NCBI GenBank assembly: GCA_023437305.1
Contig: JAEZGN010000023.1
Span: forward strand, 248,001 to 312,000
From: Bacteroidota bacterium
Lineage (GTDB): Bacteria; Bacteroidota; Bacteroidia; Bacteroidales; Dysgonomonadaceae
Length of the DNA: 64,000 nucleotides
Direction: 5' to 3'
Below, one piece after another: positions 45,888-54,403 of this stretch; positions within the stretch are counted from its first letter, which is position 1, and each line of letters begins with the position of its first letter. Both the position numbers and the translations under genes were made by a program. The notes below the pieces were generated by a model. The model did no database searches. It had not been told where the DNA came from and was given only the letters and a program-made list of their open reading frames with translations.

Positions 45888-48191
45888 ATGAAAGCTATAT
45901 TATCCTTACTTTTACTTATTATCATCAGCATCTCGGTAAGTGCGATAGATATAAAAGGGCGCATTGTAGATTTGAAAACAAAACAGCCCATTGAGTTTGC
46001 TACAACAGTATTGCTTAAAGTGGATTCCACATATATCACCGGATCTCAAACAGACACTACGGGTTTATTCTTGATTGCGGGACAGTTTCAGAAACAAGAT
46101 TACATCCTCAAAGCCTCTTATATGGGGTATCGTACAACATTTATAAAGATTAGTAATCTTACAACACATATCGATCTAGGTGATATAGAAATACAGGAAG
46201 ATGCGAAAGTACTTGGAGAAGTAATTGTGACAGGGAATCGGGTAATAAATAAAATAGATCGCCAAATACTTATGCCCGACTCAATGCAGGTAAAAACATC
46301 TGTCAGCGCATTCGATTTACTTAGCAACATGGCGATACCCCGATTGAATATAGATGCTGTAAATAGAACTATAAAAATAAGTAATCAAGAAGTCCAACTT
46401 CGCATCAATGGAGTTAGGGCTTCTGTGCAAGAAGTTGCGGCTTTAAGATCACAAGACATTCTTCGTGTCGAGTTTTTTGAAGATCCCGGAGTACGTTTTG
46501 GAAATGAGAATGTGGGTGCTGTATTGAATCTGATCGTTGACCGACAGAAAAATTATGGAGGATATGTGTTTGTAGACGGACGGAATTCTCCATATGTAGG
46601 GTTTGGAAATGATAATCTAACTTTCAAGACAAACTATAAAGCCTCAGAATTCGGGCTCAATTATTTCATTAATTACAGAAGCTATGACAAAAGATGGGCC
46701 GATCAGACAGAGACACTAAATTTTCCGAACAGTCCGATCACCAGAGAGCAGCAAGGTATTTATTCTCCTTTGGATTATCAATATCAATATTTGAATTTAT
46801 CCTACAATCTTACTTCCCCTGATAAGTATGTTTTTAACGTGCTGTTTAAGAATCAGTTTTACAACTACAAAAATGAGAACTCGCAACATATATTATACTC
46901 CAATAGTATAAATAAGACTCTTTCCTCTTCAAAGAATAAAGGAAATGAATATACTCCTGTGCTGGATATATACTATAAGCGTGAGTTAAAGAATAAACAG
47001 TCACTTGCTGTAAACCTAGTGGGCACATATATCAGTTCCAATAGTGATCGTAGATACAAAGAAACTGAAGATAGCGAAGTGCTTTCCAATATTTTCAATA
47101 AAATAGACGGTAATAAATACTCGCTCATCGGTGAAGCCGTATATGAAAAGCAGTTGGAAAATCTATCATTCTCCTCGGGTATAAAACATACACAAGGTTT
47201 TGCTGATAATACATATGAGGGCGGAGCAAATACTATAACTAAAATGAAAAATGCAGAATCTTATTTGTATGCTCAGGTACAAGGAAAAATAGCTAAAAAG
47301 CTAGGCTATACTATTGGTATAGGTGGAACTCGTCTGTTTTTCAAAGAAGGCAAAAAGGATGCTACCTATTATACTTTCCGCCCTTCCGTTCAACTTAGTT
47401 ATCCATTAAATGATAATTTGTCGTTGAAATATTCATTTATAGTAAATACCCGTACTCCTTCTTTGGGACAGCTGAGTGATGTAGAACAACAGACCGACAC
47501 CTATCAGATTAGTAGAGGGAATCCTAACCTGAAACCATACAATGTATATAACAATAGGTTGACTGTAAGTTACAATAAAGGAATATTTGACATAAGTACA
47601 GTCTTGGGTTACATGTATTTTGACAAGCTTATAGTAGATGCATTTAGCATCGAAGGGGATAAGGTAATAAGCTTTTCGGACAATCATAAAGGAGAACATT
47701 ACTTATTCTTAAGTGCAGATGTTACTTTGAGGCTCATTAAAGATATATGGACGGTTACCGGGTGGTTTGGTGTGCATCGGGATATATTTAAGTCCAATTA
47801 TGGTAATACGCACGCATACAACTTTATGCATGGCGGATTTCGTTCCAACCTCATATATAAAAACTATCTGTTGACAATGGGAATGTATACCAGATATAAG
47901 GAGTTGTGGGGCGAAACTATTTGGTATGGTGAAGACTGGAACTACATAGAAGCCGGATATAAGTACAAAGAAGCACAACTTTCGGTTGGAATGTCATATC
48001 CGTTTAAAGATTACTGGAGTGCAGGAAGTCGTAATGTGTCTAATATAAAGCCATCAACATCATGGTCGTATATAAAAGAAAACGGACATATGCTTTATTT
48101 ACGCTTTTCGTGGAACGTATCATTCGGAAGAAAACATGAAGCAGGGAAAAAGAGCTTGGAGAACTCGGATTCAGACAAGGGAATATTATAA
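45888..48191 (+). CDS. Outer-membrane beta-barrel protein, TonB-receptor-like
   Basis: A 767-residue exported protein: signal peptide 1-18 (LLLLIIISISVSA), carboxypeptidase-regulatory-like domain (about 20-100, IDIKGRIVDLKTKQPIEFAT), plug-like region (about 108-215, VLGEVIVTGNRVINKIDRQ) and an OMP_b-brl_3 barrel to about 750. It is related in layout to the protein at 1556 but shorter and not a tandem copy. The chain ends in a charged tail after the strand YLRFSWNVSF. No SusD-like or regulatory partner is adjacent. Substrate unknown. Confidence 0.88.
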   Translation: MKAILSLLLLIIISISVSAIDIKGRIVDLKTKQPIEFATTVLLKVDSTYITGSQTDTTGLFLIAGQFQKQDYILKASYMGYRTTFIKISNLTTHIDLGDIEIQEDAKVLGEVIVTGNRVINKIDRQILMPDSMQVKTSVSAFDLLSNMAIPRLNIDAVNRTIKISNQEVQLRINGVRASVQEVAALRSQDILRVEFFEDPGVRFGNENVGAVLNLIVDRQKNYGGYVFVDGRNSPYVGFGNDNLTFKTNYKASEFGLNYFINYRSYDKRWADQTETLNFPNSPITREQQGIYSPLDYQYQYLNLSYNLTSPDKYVFNVLFKNQFYNYKNENSQHILYSNSINKTLSSSKNKGNEYTPVLDIYYKRELKNKQSLAVNLVGTYISSNSDRRYKETEDSEVLSNIFNKIDGNKYSLIGEAVYEKQLENLSFSSGIKHTQGFADNTYEGGANTITKMKNAESYLYAQVQGKIAKKLGYTIGIGGTRLFFKEGKKDATYYTFRPSVQLSYPLNDNLSLKYSFIVNTRTPSLGQLSDVEQQTDTYQISRGNPNLKPYNVYNNRLTVSYNKGIFDISTVLGYMYFDKLIVDAFSIEGDKVISFSDNHKGEHYLFLSADVTLRLIKDIWTVTGWFGVHRDIFKSNYGNTHAYNFMHGGFRSNLIYKNYLLTMGMYTRYKELWGETIWYGEDWNYIEAGYKYKEAQLSVGMSYPFKDYWSAGSRNVSNIKPSTSWSYIKENGHMLYLRFSWNVSFGRKHEAGKKSLENSDSDKGIL

Positions 48192-48242
48192 ACGTTCTTA
48201 AAAAATCATAACACTTTTAAGATCAATTTGGATTTGAAGCGT

Positions 48243-48277
48243 GTCGGCTCTTCTGATGGGATATCAGGAGAGCCGAC
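48243..48277 (+). terminator. Hairpin after the outer-membrane receptor
   Basis: GTCGGCTCTTCTGAT (48243-48257) pairs with ATCAGGAGAGCCGAC (48263-48277) over 15 bp with one G-U. The following T stretch is weak. The rest of the 306-base gap 48192-48497 holds only the sufB promoter and leader. Confidence 0.6.
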
Positions 48278-48401
48278 TATTTATGTTGTGCTGGTTGGTC
48301 CTACTGTCATAAAAAGGAAAAAACTAAACAAAAGCCTGTTCTATGTGTTCTATCAGTGATGCAAAATATTTATATATGTATAATTTATGAATAGAATGTA
48401 A

Positions 48402-48409
48402 TATCTTTG
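48402..48409 (+). promoter_or_regulatory. -7 box of sufB
   Basis: TATCTTTG matches TAnnTTTG exactly. It leaves a leader of about 80 bases before the ATG at 48498. Confidence 0.55.
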
Positions 48410-48420
48410 CAAACTGGCAA

Positions 48421-48481
48421 TAAGCTTTCTGCTTACAACCAATAATGGACTTTAACAGCTTATAGCCTACGGCTATTTGCT
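48421..48481 (+). promoter_or_regulatory. Two hairpins in the sufB leader
   Basis: TAAGC-TTTCT-GCTTA (48421-48435) and ATAGCC-TAC-GGCTAT (48462-48476), the second extendable through AGC/GCT after a 2-base internal loop. Both lie in the transcribed leader. A regulatory role is inferred only from position. Confidence 0.35.
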
Positions 48482-48497
48482 AAAATAAAAATTAATC

Positions 48498-49955
48498 ATG
48501 CAAGAAACTCAAGATAAAATTTTAGAAGACGTTACCACCGGAGATTATAAATACGGTTTTGTAACGGATATTGAAACTGAGGTTATTCCAATCGGACTCA
48601 ACGAAGATGTTGTGCGTCTGATTTCAGCTAAAAAAAATGAGCCAGAGTGGTTGCTCGAATTCCGTCTTAAAGCATATCGTCATTGGCTTACAATGAAAAC
48701 ACCCGAATGGGCACATCTGGAAATTCCGGAGATTGATTATCAAAGTATAAGCTACTATGCTGCTCCAAAGAAAAAAGACGGACCTAAGAGCCTTGATGAA
48801 GTAGACCCTGAATTATTGAAAACATTTGATAAACTCGGAGTTCCGCTTCATGAACGCGAAATATTAGCCGGCGTGCAGACTATGGCTGTGGATGCGGTTG
48901 TAGATAGTGTTTCCGTAAAAACAACATTTAAAGAAGTACTGGCCGAAAAGGGTATTATATTTTGTGCTTTCAGTGAAGCCGTGCAAGAGCACCCCGAATT
49001 GGTGAAAAAATACCTTGGGTCTGTAGTTCCATATAGAGATAATTTCTTCGCAGCACTTAACTCGGCTGTATTCAGCGACGGGTCTTTTGTGTATATTCCT
49101 AAAGGTGTACGTTGCCCGATGGAGTTGTCTACATATTTCCGTATCAATGCGGCTAATACAGGGCAATTTGAGCGCACATTGATCGTTGCCGAAGATAATT
49201 CTTACGTAAGCTATCTCGAAGGCTGTACGGCTCCTATGCGAGACGAAAATCAATTGCACGCTGCTATTGTAGAAATCATAGCTCTTGACTATGCAGAAGT
49301 GAAATATTCTACTGTGCAGAACTGGTATCCGGGCGATAAAGAAGGTAAGGGAGGTATTTATAATTTCGTTACTAAGCGTGGTATATGTAAAGGAAAAGGT
49401 TCTAAGATATCTTGGACACAGGTAGAGACAGGTTCCGCTATTACATGGAAATATCCATCATGTATCCTTGCGGGAGATGATTCTATAGGTGAGTTTTATT
49501 CTGTTGCGGTAACTAATCACTATCAGCAGGCAGACACTGGTACCAAGATGATACACCTCGGTAAAAACACAAAAAGCCGTATCGTATCCAAAGGGATATC
49601 AGCAGGGCTTAGTCAAAATATATATAGAGGTTTGGTTAAAGTTTCACCAAAGGCAGAAGGTGCACGCAATCACTCGCAATGCGACAGTTTATTGCTAGGT
49701 GATAAGTGTGGTGCACATACATTCCCTTATTCGGATATAGCAAATCCGGGAGCTATCATTGAACATGAGGCTACTACTTCTAAGATTAGTGAAGATCAGA
49801 TTCTTTATTGTAATCAGCGCGGTATAGGTACCGAAGAAGCTGTAGGGCTTATCGTAAATGGCTATGCTAAAGAGGTGATGCAAAATCTTCCAATGGAATT
49901 TGCTGTTGAGGCACAAAAACTATTACAAATCAGTCTGGAAGGTAGTGTTGGATAA
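48498..49955 (+). CDS. sufB: Fe-S cluster assembly protein SufB
   Basis: Scaffold subunit of the SUF iron-sulfur assembly complex (SufBC2D). The 485-residue length is typical. Visible: KTPEWAHLEIPEIDYQSISY, the central core with GVRCPMELSTYFRINAANTG, ERTLIVAEDNSYVSYLEGCT, YSTVQNWYPGDKEGKGGIYN and the C-terminal GDKCGAHTFPYSDIANPGAI, with conserved Cys and the Glu-His ligands of the SufB family. In relatives sufC, sufD and sufS follow directly; here nothing follows for 429 bases, and the next genes are unrelated. The rest of the pathway must be elsewhere. Confidence 0.96.
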   Translation: MQETQDKILEDVTTGDYKYGFVTDIETEVIPIGLNEDVVRLISAKKNEPEWLLEFRLKAYRHWLTMKTPEWAHLEIPEIDYQSISYYAAPKKKDGPKSLDEVDPELLKTFDKLGVPLHEREILAGVQTMAVDAVVDSVSVKTTFKEVLAEKGIIFCAFSEAVQEHPELVKKYLGSVVPYRDNFFAALNSAVFSDGSFVYIPKGVRCPMELSTYFRINAANTGQFERTLIVAEDNSYVSYLEGCTAPMRDENQLHAAIVEIIALDYAEVKYSTVQNWYPGDKEGKGGIYNFVTKRGICKGKGSKISWTQVETGSAITWKYPSCILAGDDSIGEFYSVAVTNHYQQADTGTKMIHLGKNTKSRIVSKGISAGLSQNIYRGLVKVSPKAEGARNHSQCDSLLLGDKCGAHTFPYSDIANPGAIIEHEATTSKISEDQILYCNQRGIGTEEAVGLIVNGYAKEVMQNLPMEFAVEAQKLLQISLEGSVG

Positions 49956-50057
49956 ACGATTTAAAGTGTTGATATCGCGATGGTTGATGTTGATGTCTTT
50001 AAGAATATAGTTTCTTTTTTAAAGGATCATTGAATAATAACGACCACTCATGCAAGT

Positions 50058-50138
50058 CTTACGGTATTTTCGCTATTTTACCGCTAAATACCGTAAGTTC
50101 CTGGTCTGTATTTTTTACAGACGTTAGGATAAGATCCT
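50058..50138 (+). other. Three consecutive hairpins downstream of sufB
   Basis: CTTACGGTATTT/AAATACCGTAAG (50058-50069 with 50086-50097), GTCTGTA/TACAGAC (50104-50110 with 50116-50122) and AGGAT/ATCCT (50126-50130 with 50134-50138). None has a classic T tail. They sit 100 bases after the sufB stop in the 429-base gap 49956-50384, which otherwise shows only AT-rich sequence. Confidence 0.5.
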
Positions 50139-50384
50139 GTTTTACAAAATTACACATCTCTACATTCGTTTACTTAATCAGATAATATTTTCTACTATCA
50201 AATGTAGTGGAATTGAATTGACGTGCATATAAATTATTGTGTATTTATAACGCAATACAAGATGTCTGTATAAATATAATGATTTTAGGATAATGGATTT
50301 CTAAATCACTTGTCAATAAAAAAGCGAGGCTATAGGACATGCTGGGAGTAACGATATATAAAGTATGAATTAAAATTAAACTAC

Positions 50385-52262
50385 ATGAAACAATCAAACT
50401 TTAAACAAAAGTACAAGAGAAAAATAAACTATCATATAATTTTATATATTCTTGTTATGTTAGGTTTTTCTCAAATTGTAAACGCTCAGGTGACAGTGGG
50501 TGTGGGCGAGAAATCTGAACAATACGCCACTCTTCAAATTAAGGATATAGAAAAAAGTAATACAACTCCAAGGGATATCACAGCCAACAAGGGAGGCTTT
50601 ATGCTACCAAGGGTTAGATTAGAGAATAAACACCAACTTCTGCCTTTTTATACCGGAGACACAACGGCAGTAGAGTATAAAGCCGCAAAAATTGAACATA
50701 GAGGCTTGTATGTTTACAATCTGACAGATGATAATGAAAGGGATTTATATCCGGGGCTAAATCAGTGGGACGGACAACAGTGGAATAACTTTCAAGGTAA
50801 AATGGGGAATGCAATATTCGATCCGGTAAATTGCTCCGATATAGAGGTTAACGGGATATATGTGCAAGGAACTGCTCCTACTTCTGCAAATTATTTAAGT
50901 ATACATCTGAATGTAAAAAAGACAGGAGCTTTTTCTATTAGTGCCCCTACCGGAAATGGCTACAGTTTTTATGTGTCGGGGGTTGCAATGAGTGAGGGTT
51001 GGATGACTGTAGAACTTCCCTGTCAGGGTACTCCTGTTAATTCGCAAAAGGATAAACTTATATTCAGTGGTATAGGATTGGTTCTCGGTTGTGAACCTGA
51101 AATAGAAGTGTCATCTAAGGTAGCTGACTATTCCCTGAATTGTTCGAGTGTAGTGGTCAAAGGACAATACATCAAAGGGACTCCTTTAGTAGTTTCGAAT
51201 ATAATAACACTGAATGTAAACGTGACTACAGCGGGTTCGTATAATATTAGTACTCCTTTGACGAATGGTATCCGTTTTTCTGCCAGTGGAAATTTTACTC
51301 CCGGGACACACACCGTCACTCTTGTTGGTTCCGGTATTCCTACTCTAAATTCTGATTTTCCGATAACGATTAATGCGAACACACCACAAGGAAATAATAC
51401 TTGTAGTACGATAATACCTCTAACTTTGCCCGCTATGACCTATGCTGTTATCGGTTCTGGAAGTACTTATTCTTGGAATTCTCCGGCCAGAAGCCAGGCA
51501 TTGACCAATGGCGGTATCAGTTTTGGTCCTAACGGAATAGTAAAAATAAAAAGTTTTACACAATTATGGGGCACATCAGCAGTTGGTACAGCTACGAGCT
51601 ATCTTGAAAGCGGTTATGGTGCAGGAAGGGTTATGCCTGATGTGCTATACTTTGCCTACGGTGCTGCTCCTACGGTGGCTCTAACTACAGCGCTAAAGGA
51701 TTACATCAATAAAGGAGGCTGTGTAGTTTATGGATCTGCCGATGGCACTAGTAGTGATGTAAACATCCTCATGGATGGGTTGTTCGGGATAACTCCGGCT
51801 ATTGCTCAATCGGGTGGACAGGGAGACGATGATGTATATGTAATATCAAATCTACCCAATGACCCTGTTATTAATGGCCCGTTTGGGAATCTTTCGGACA
51901 GGCACTGGGGAGAAGATAATGCAACAACAGGCTCTGTGATAATGACTCAGCTGCCGCCTAAATCGGTACAAATTTGTACAGCTCGTTCGGCATCCAAAAC
52001 GCTACAGGATCCAGAATATTCGATAGTATGGTACAACGACACTAAGAACTTCCTTTACTTTGGAGACAGCGTAGGTTCTTCTACAACAAGTACTAGCACA
52101 AGTGCTTATCCTGCAAGGTATGACAGTAAAGGATTACCGTTGTCGAAAAATTATGGGCCAAGCTCGGCATGGAATCAGTTTATATATAACTCTGCATTGG
52201 AGCTCAATGCTGTAGCTTGGGCTTTGAAAAAGGCTGCAATTAGCGGAATCAACCCTCATTAA
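50385..52262 (+). CDS. Secreted protein with two internal repeats and a C-terminal alpha/beta domain, family not recognised
   Basis: A 625-residue exported protein. Basic N-terminus, hydrophobic segment about 18-34 and likely cleavage after VNAQ. Residues 36-140 (VTVGVGEKSEQYATLQIKDI ... GLNQWDGQQWNNFQ) resemble the leader region of Bacteroidetes surface proteins. Two related beta-rich repeats follow: about 147-235 and 248-338, each opening with a Cys then V.G.Y..GT and holding NV...G...IS.P..NG..F..SG and G..TV.L.G.G.P. From about 345 an alpha/beta-like domain carries PDVLYFAYGA, LKDYINKGGCVVYGSADG, NFLYFGDSVG and the final ALELNAVAWALKKA, reminiscent of class-I glutamine-amidotransferase-like or ThuA-like folds. 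No sorting domain. Function unknown. Confidence 0.75.
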   Translation: MKQSNFKQKYKRKINYHIILYILVMLGFSQIVNAQVTVGVGEKSEQYATLQIKDIEKSNTTPRDITANKGGFMLPRVRLENKHQLLPFYTGDTTAVEYKAAKIEHRGLYVYNLTDDNERDLYPGLNQWDGQQWNNFQGKMGNAIFDPVNCSDIEVNGIYVQGTAPTSANYLSIHLNVKKTGAFSISAPTGNGYSFYVSGVAMSEGWMTVELPCQGTPVNSQKDKLIFSGIGLVLGCEPEIEVSSKVADYSLNCSSVVVKGQYIKGTPLVVSNIITLNVNVTTAGSYNISTPLTNGIRFSASGNFTPGTHTVTLVGSGIPTLNSDFPITINANTPQGNNTCSTIIPLTLPAMTYAVIGSGSTYSWNSPARSQALTNGGISFGPNGIVKIKSFTQLWGTSAVGTATSYLESGYGAGRVMPDVLYFAYGAAPTVALTTALKDYINKGGCVVYGSADGTSSDVNILMDGLFGITPAIAQSGGQGDDDVYVISNLPNDPVINGPFGNLSDRHWGEDNATTGSVIMTQLPPKSVQICTARSASKTLQDPEYSIVWYNDTKNFLYFGDSVGSSTTSTSTSAYPARYDSKGLPLSKNYGPSSAWNQFIYNSALELNAVAWALKKAAISGINPH

Positions 52263-52302
52263 AGAATATTGTTCAGAGCATTAGTTTGCTATTTATTATA
52301 AG

Positions 52303-52329
52303 AAAAGACGGTTCCAAACCGTCTTTTTT
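52303..52329. terminator. Bidirectional intrinsic terminator
   Basis: AAAAGACGGTT (52303-52313) pairs with AACCGTCTTTT (52317-52327). It lies between the converging stops of the secreted protein and maf. Confidence 0.88.
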
Positions 52330-52341
52330 ATTTTATATAGT

Positions 52342-52920
52342 TCAAAACTTTTTCAGCTCCCTATATAATCTTTGTATCGGCAATCCCATTATATTGAAAT
52401 ACGATCCCGTGATATATTCTACAGCAATATAGCCTATCCATTCCTGCACTCCGTATGCTCCGGCTTTGTCGAAAGGCTTATAGTTGGAAACGTAATACTC
52501 AATTTCATCGTCATCAAGTTTAGAGAAGCGAACTTCGGACGATACACCAAACGATTTTTGCTTTTCTTTGGTTGTTATGCATACGCCTGTAATTACCTCA
52601 TGCGTTTTTTCTGAAAGATCGTGTAGCATCTGCTTAGCATTTGCTTCATCAGAAGGTTTTCCATAAACCCTGCCTTCAAGTAAGACAATTGTATCTGCAG
52701 TTATAAGTAATGTGTTGTCATCCAGTTGATCGAGGTAAGCATTTGCCTTTTCTTTGGCAATATAGATAGCAATATCTTCTCCTATAAGATTATCCGGATA
52801 CGATTCGTCAATATTTGGTAGTGTTTTTACTTCATAAGGAATGTTTAATCCACTCAGAAGTTCTTTTCTACGAGGCGAATTGGATGCTAGTATTATGTTA
52901 TATTGGGAGAGATTCAGCAT
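52342..52920 (-). CDS. maf: Maf-type nucleoside triphosphate pyrophosphatase
   Basis: A 192-residue house-cleaning enzyme that hydrolyses dTTP/UTP or modified nucleotides to monophosphates. Motifs: IILASNSPRRKELLSGL at the N-terminus, ITADTIVLLEGRVYGKP with the catalytic Asp, SEKTHEVITGVCI and FDKAGAYGVQEW. It is the last gene of the gls-ogt-maf operon; its start abuts the ogt stop. Whether it is YhdE- or YceF-like is not decided here. Confidence 0.93.
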   Translation of the reverse strand: MLNLSQYNIILASNSPRRKELLSGLNIPYEVKTLPNIDESYPDNLIGEDIAIYIAKEKANAYLDQLDDNTLLITADTIVLLEGRVYGKPSDEANAKQMLHDLSEKTHEVITGVCITTKEKQKSFGVSSEVRFSKLDDDEIEYYVSNYKPFDKAGAYGVQEWIGYIAVEYITGSYFNIMGLPIQRLYRELKKF

Positions 52921-53382
52921 TTACATGAAGTTATAATAATTTTCGAGTTCTAGAAGAAGAAGCTTTATATCTGTTCCGTATGCATAGCCACCTAATTGTC
53001 CTCCTTCATTTACCACACGGTGGCAAGGGACTATAATGGCCAGATTGTTTTTCCCGTTTGCAGCTCCTACAGCTCTACATCCTTTTGGTGAACCTATAGC
53101 GATGGCTTCTTCTTTATAAGAAACAGTTTTGCCATAAGGGATTGTACTCAGAAATTCCCATGCTTTTTGCTGAAATGGTGTGCCACTTTGTTTCAAGGGT
53201 AGGTCAAAAACTTTACGTTCACCGGAAAAATATTCTTCCAACTGTTTTATTGCATTATTCAAAAGGGGTGAAACATCAGATTCTATCTCCCCTTCTTCGT
53301 CAATAATCCTTACAGATGAAATATAACCGTCAGTTTCTCTTATCTCGATTAATCCTACGGGAGATTGTAAAAAAGCCTTCAT
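52921..53382 (-). CDS. ogt: Methylated-DNA--protein-cysteine methyltransferase
   Basis: Suicide repair of O6-methylguanine. The 153-residue protein starts at 53382 (MKAFLQSPVGLIEIRET), overlapping the last 53 bases of glsB in another frame; no later start would preserve the N-terminal strand. The active-site motif IIVPCHRVVNEGGQLGGYAYG (Cys near 120) and RAVGAANGKNN are present, and FDLPLKQSGTPFQQKAWEFL marks the DNA-binding helix region. The alternative ATG at 53415 would lengthen the overlap to 86 bases. Confidence 0.92.
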   Translation of the reverse strand: MKAFLQSPVGLIEIRETDGYISSVRIIDEEGEIESDVSPLLNNAIKQLEEYFSGERKVFDLPLKQSGTPFQQKAWEFLSTIPYGKTVSYKEEAIAIGSPKGCRAVGAANGKNNLAIIVPCHRVVNEGGQLGGYAYGTDIKLLLLELENYYNFM

Positions 53383-54403
53383 TTTTTCTTTTCTTCGGTT
53401 TAGGCCTGTCTTCATATTTAGTCCAACTCCAGTTTATCATTTGTCGGAGTCTTTTTAAGAAACGCTTCGAAGGTTTATCTTTTAAGTAGGACTCGATATG
53501 TCTCTTCTTCTTCTCTTCTAATATCTCATCTACATTGATGAGGATTCCTGTTTCCTCTACATTGCCGAAAGTATCGTTTACAGCCGTCCCAAAGACCTTC
53601 ATTTGAGGGGAAAGACTCATGTAAGCATTCACAAGGGGAGGAATATTAAGATCTAATTTGCGAACGGAAGTATTTAATATCCTATAGTCAGATTTGAACG
53701 ATTCTCCATCAAATAGCCTTCGCAGCTTACTCTTTTCGGTCTCTATCGTTAAGGCTTGCTTTGGCCATACAAGCTTTTCGGGATCAGGGAAATATTTATT
53801 CAGAAAATAAAGAATCATATCCCTCGCCTGTGTGTTGTATGTGTCGTACATAGTTACCTTCCCAAAAAAATACTTCATGGAAGGGTCAGCCACAGATAGG
53901 GCACCTAATCCATCCCAAAGATTGTCCAATGCAAAAATACCTCTCGAGCCGGCTAGTGTTGATTGATATTCGAGCGTAACAAAAGAACGTCCAAGCTCGA
54001 ATGTATAAGGGAGATATTCTTTAATAAACCTTTCGGAGAAATGGAACAAATGAGATGTTGCCAATATGGGCTCACCATTGTCATCGAAGCAAATATCAGG
54101 CCCACATATAAAGCGATATCCGCCAATTATTTCTCCTGCTTCAGGATTCCATACTATTAATTGCTTGTATGGATTGTCCATTTTGTCGTACTCGTCTATA
54201 TCTACAGACTTTCCTGTTCCTCCGCCATAATACCGGAATGCTATCTCACGCAGACGGCCTATCTCCAGCATCACATTCGGCGAATTATGATGTGTGACAA
54301 TATAGATCTCATTGTTAGCCTTATTTGTATACCTGAGAAATTTATCTTTCGTCAGTTCGGCTCTCAATAAATCCTTATTTATCGGTGCGATAACAGTTTC
54401 CAT
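53330..54403 (-). CDS. glsB: GlsB-like N-acyltransferase (glycine lipid synthesis)
   Basis: A 357-residue member of the hemolysin/OlsB-type N-acyltransferases with a GNAT-like fold: LEIGRLREIAFRYYGGGTGK, YKQLIVWNPEAGEIIGGYRF and FELGRSFVTLEYQSTLAGSR are visible. In Bacteroides thetaiotaomicron the adjacent GlsB/GlsA pair makes glycine lipids: GlsB attaches a beta-hydroxy fatty acid to glycine and GlsA adds the second acyl chain. The gene here abuts a PlsC-like gene in the same order. These lipids are precursors of host-active serine-glycine lipids. The orthology is by family and context. Confidence 0.85.
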   Translation of the reverse strand: METVIAPINKDLLRAELTKDKFLRYTNKANNEIYIVTHHNSPNVMLEIGRLREIAFRYYGGGTGKSVDIDEYDKMDNPYKQLIVWNPEAGEIIGGYRFICGPDICFDDNGEPILATSHLFHFSERFIKEYLPYTFELGRSFVTLEYQSTLAGSRGIFALDNLWDGLGALSVADPSMKYFFGKVTMYDTYNTQARDMILYFLNKYFPDPEKLVWPKQALTIETEKSKLRRLFDGESFKSDYRILNTSVRKLDLNIPPLVNAYMSLSPQMKVFGTAVNDTFGNVEETGILINVDEILEEKKKRHIESYLKDKPSKRFLKRLRQMINWSWTKYEDRPKPKKRKNEGFFTISRRINRDKRN

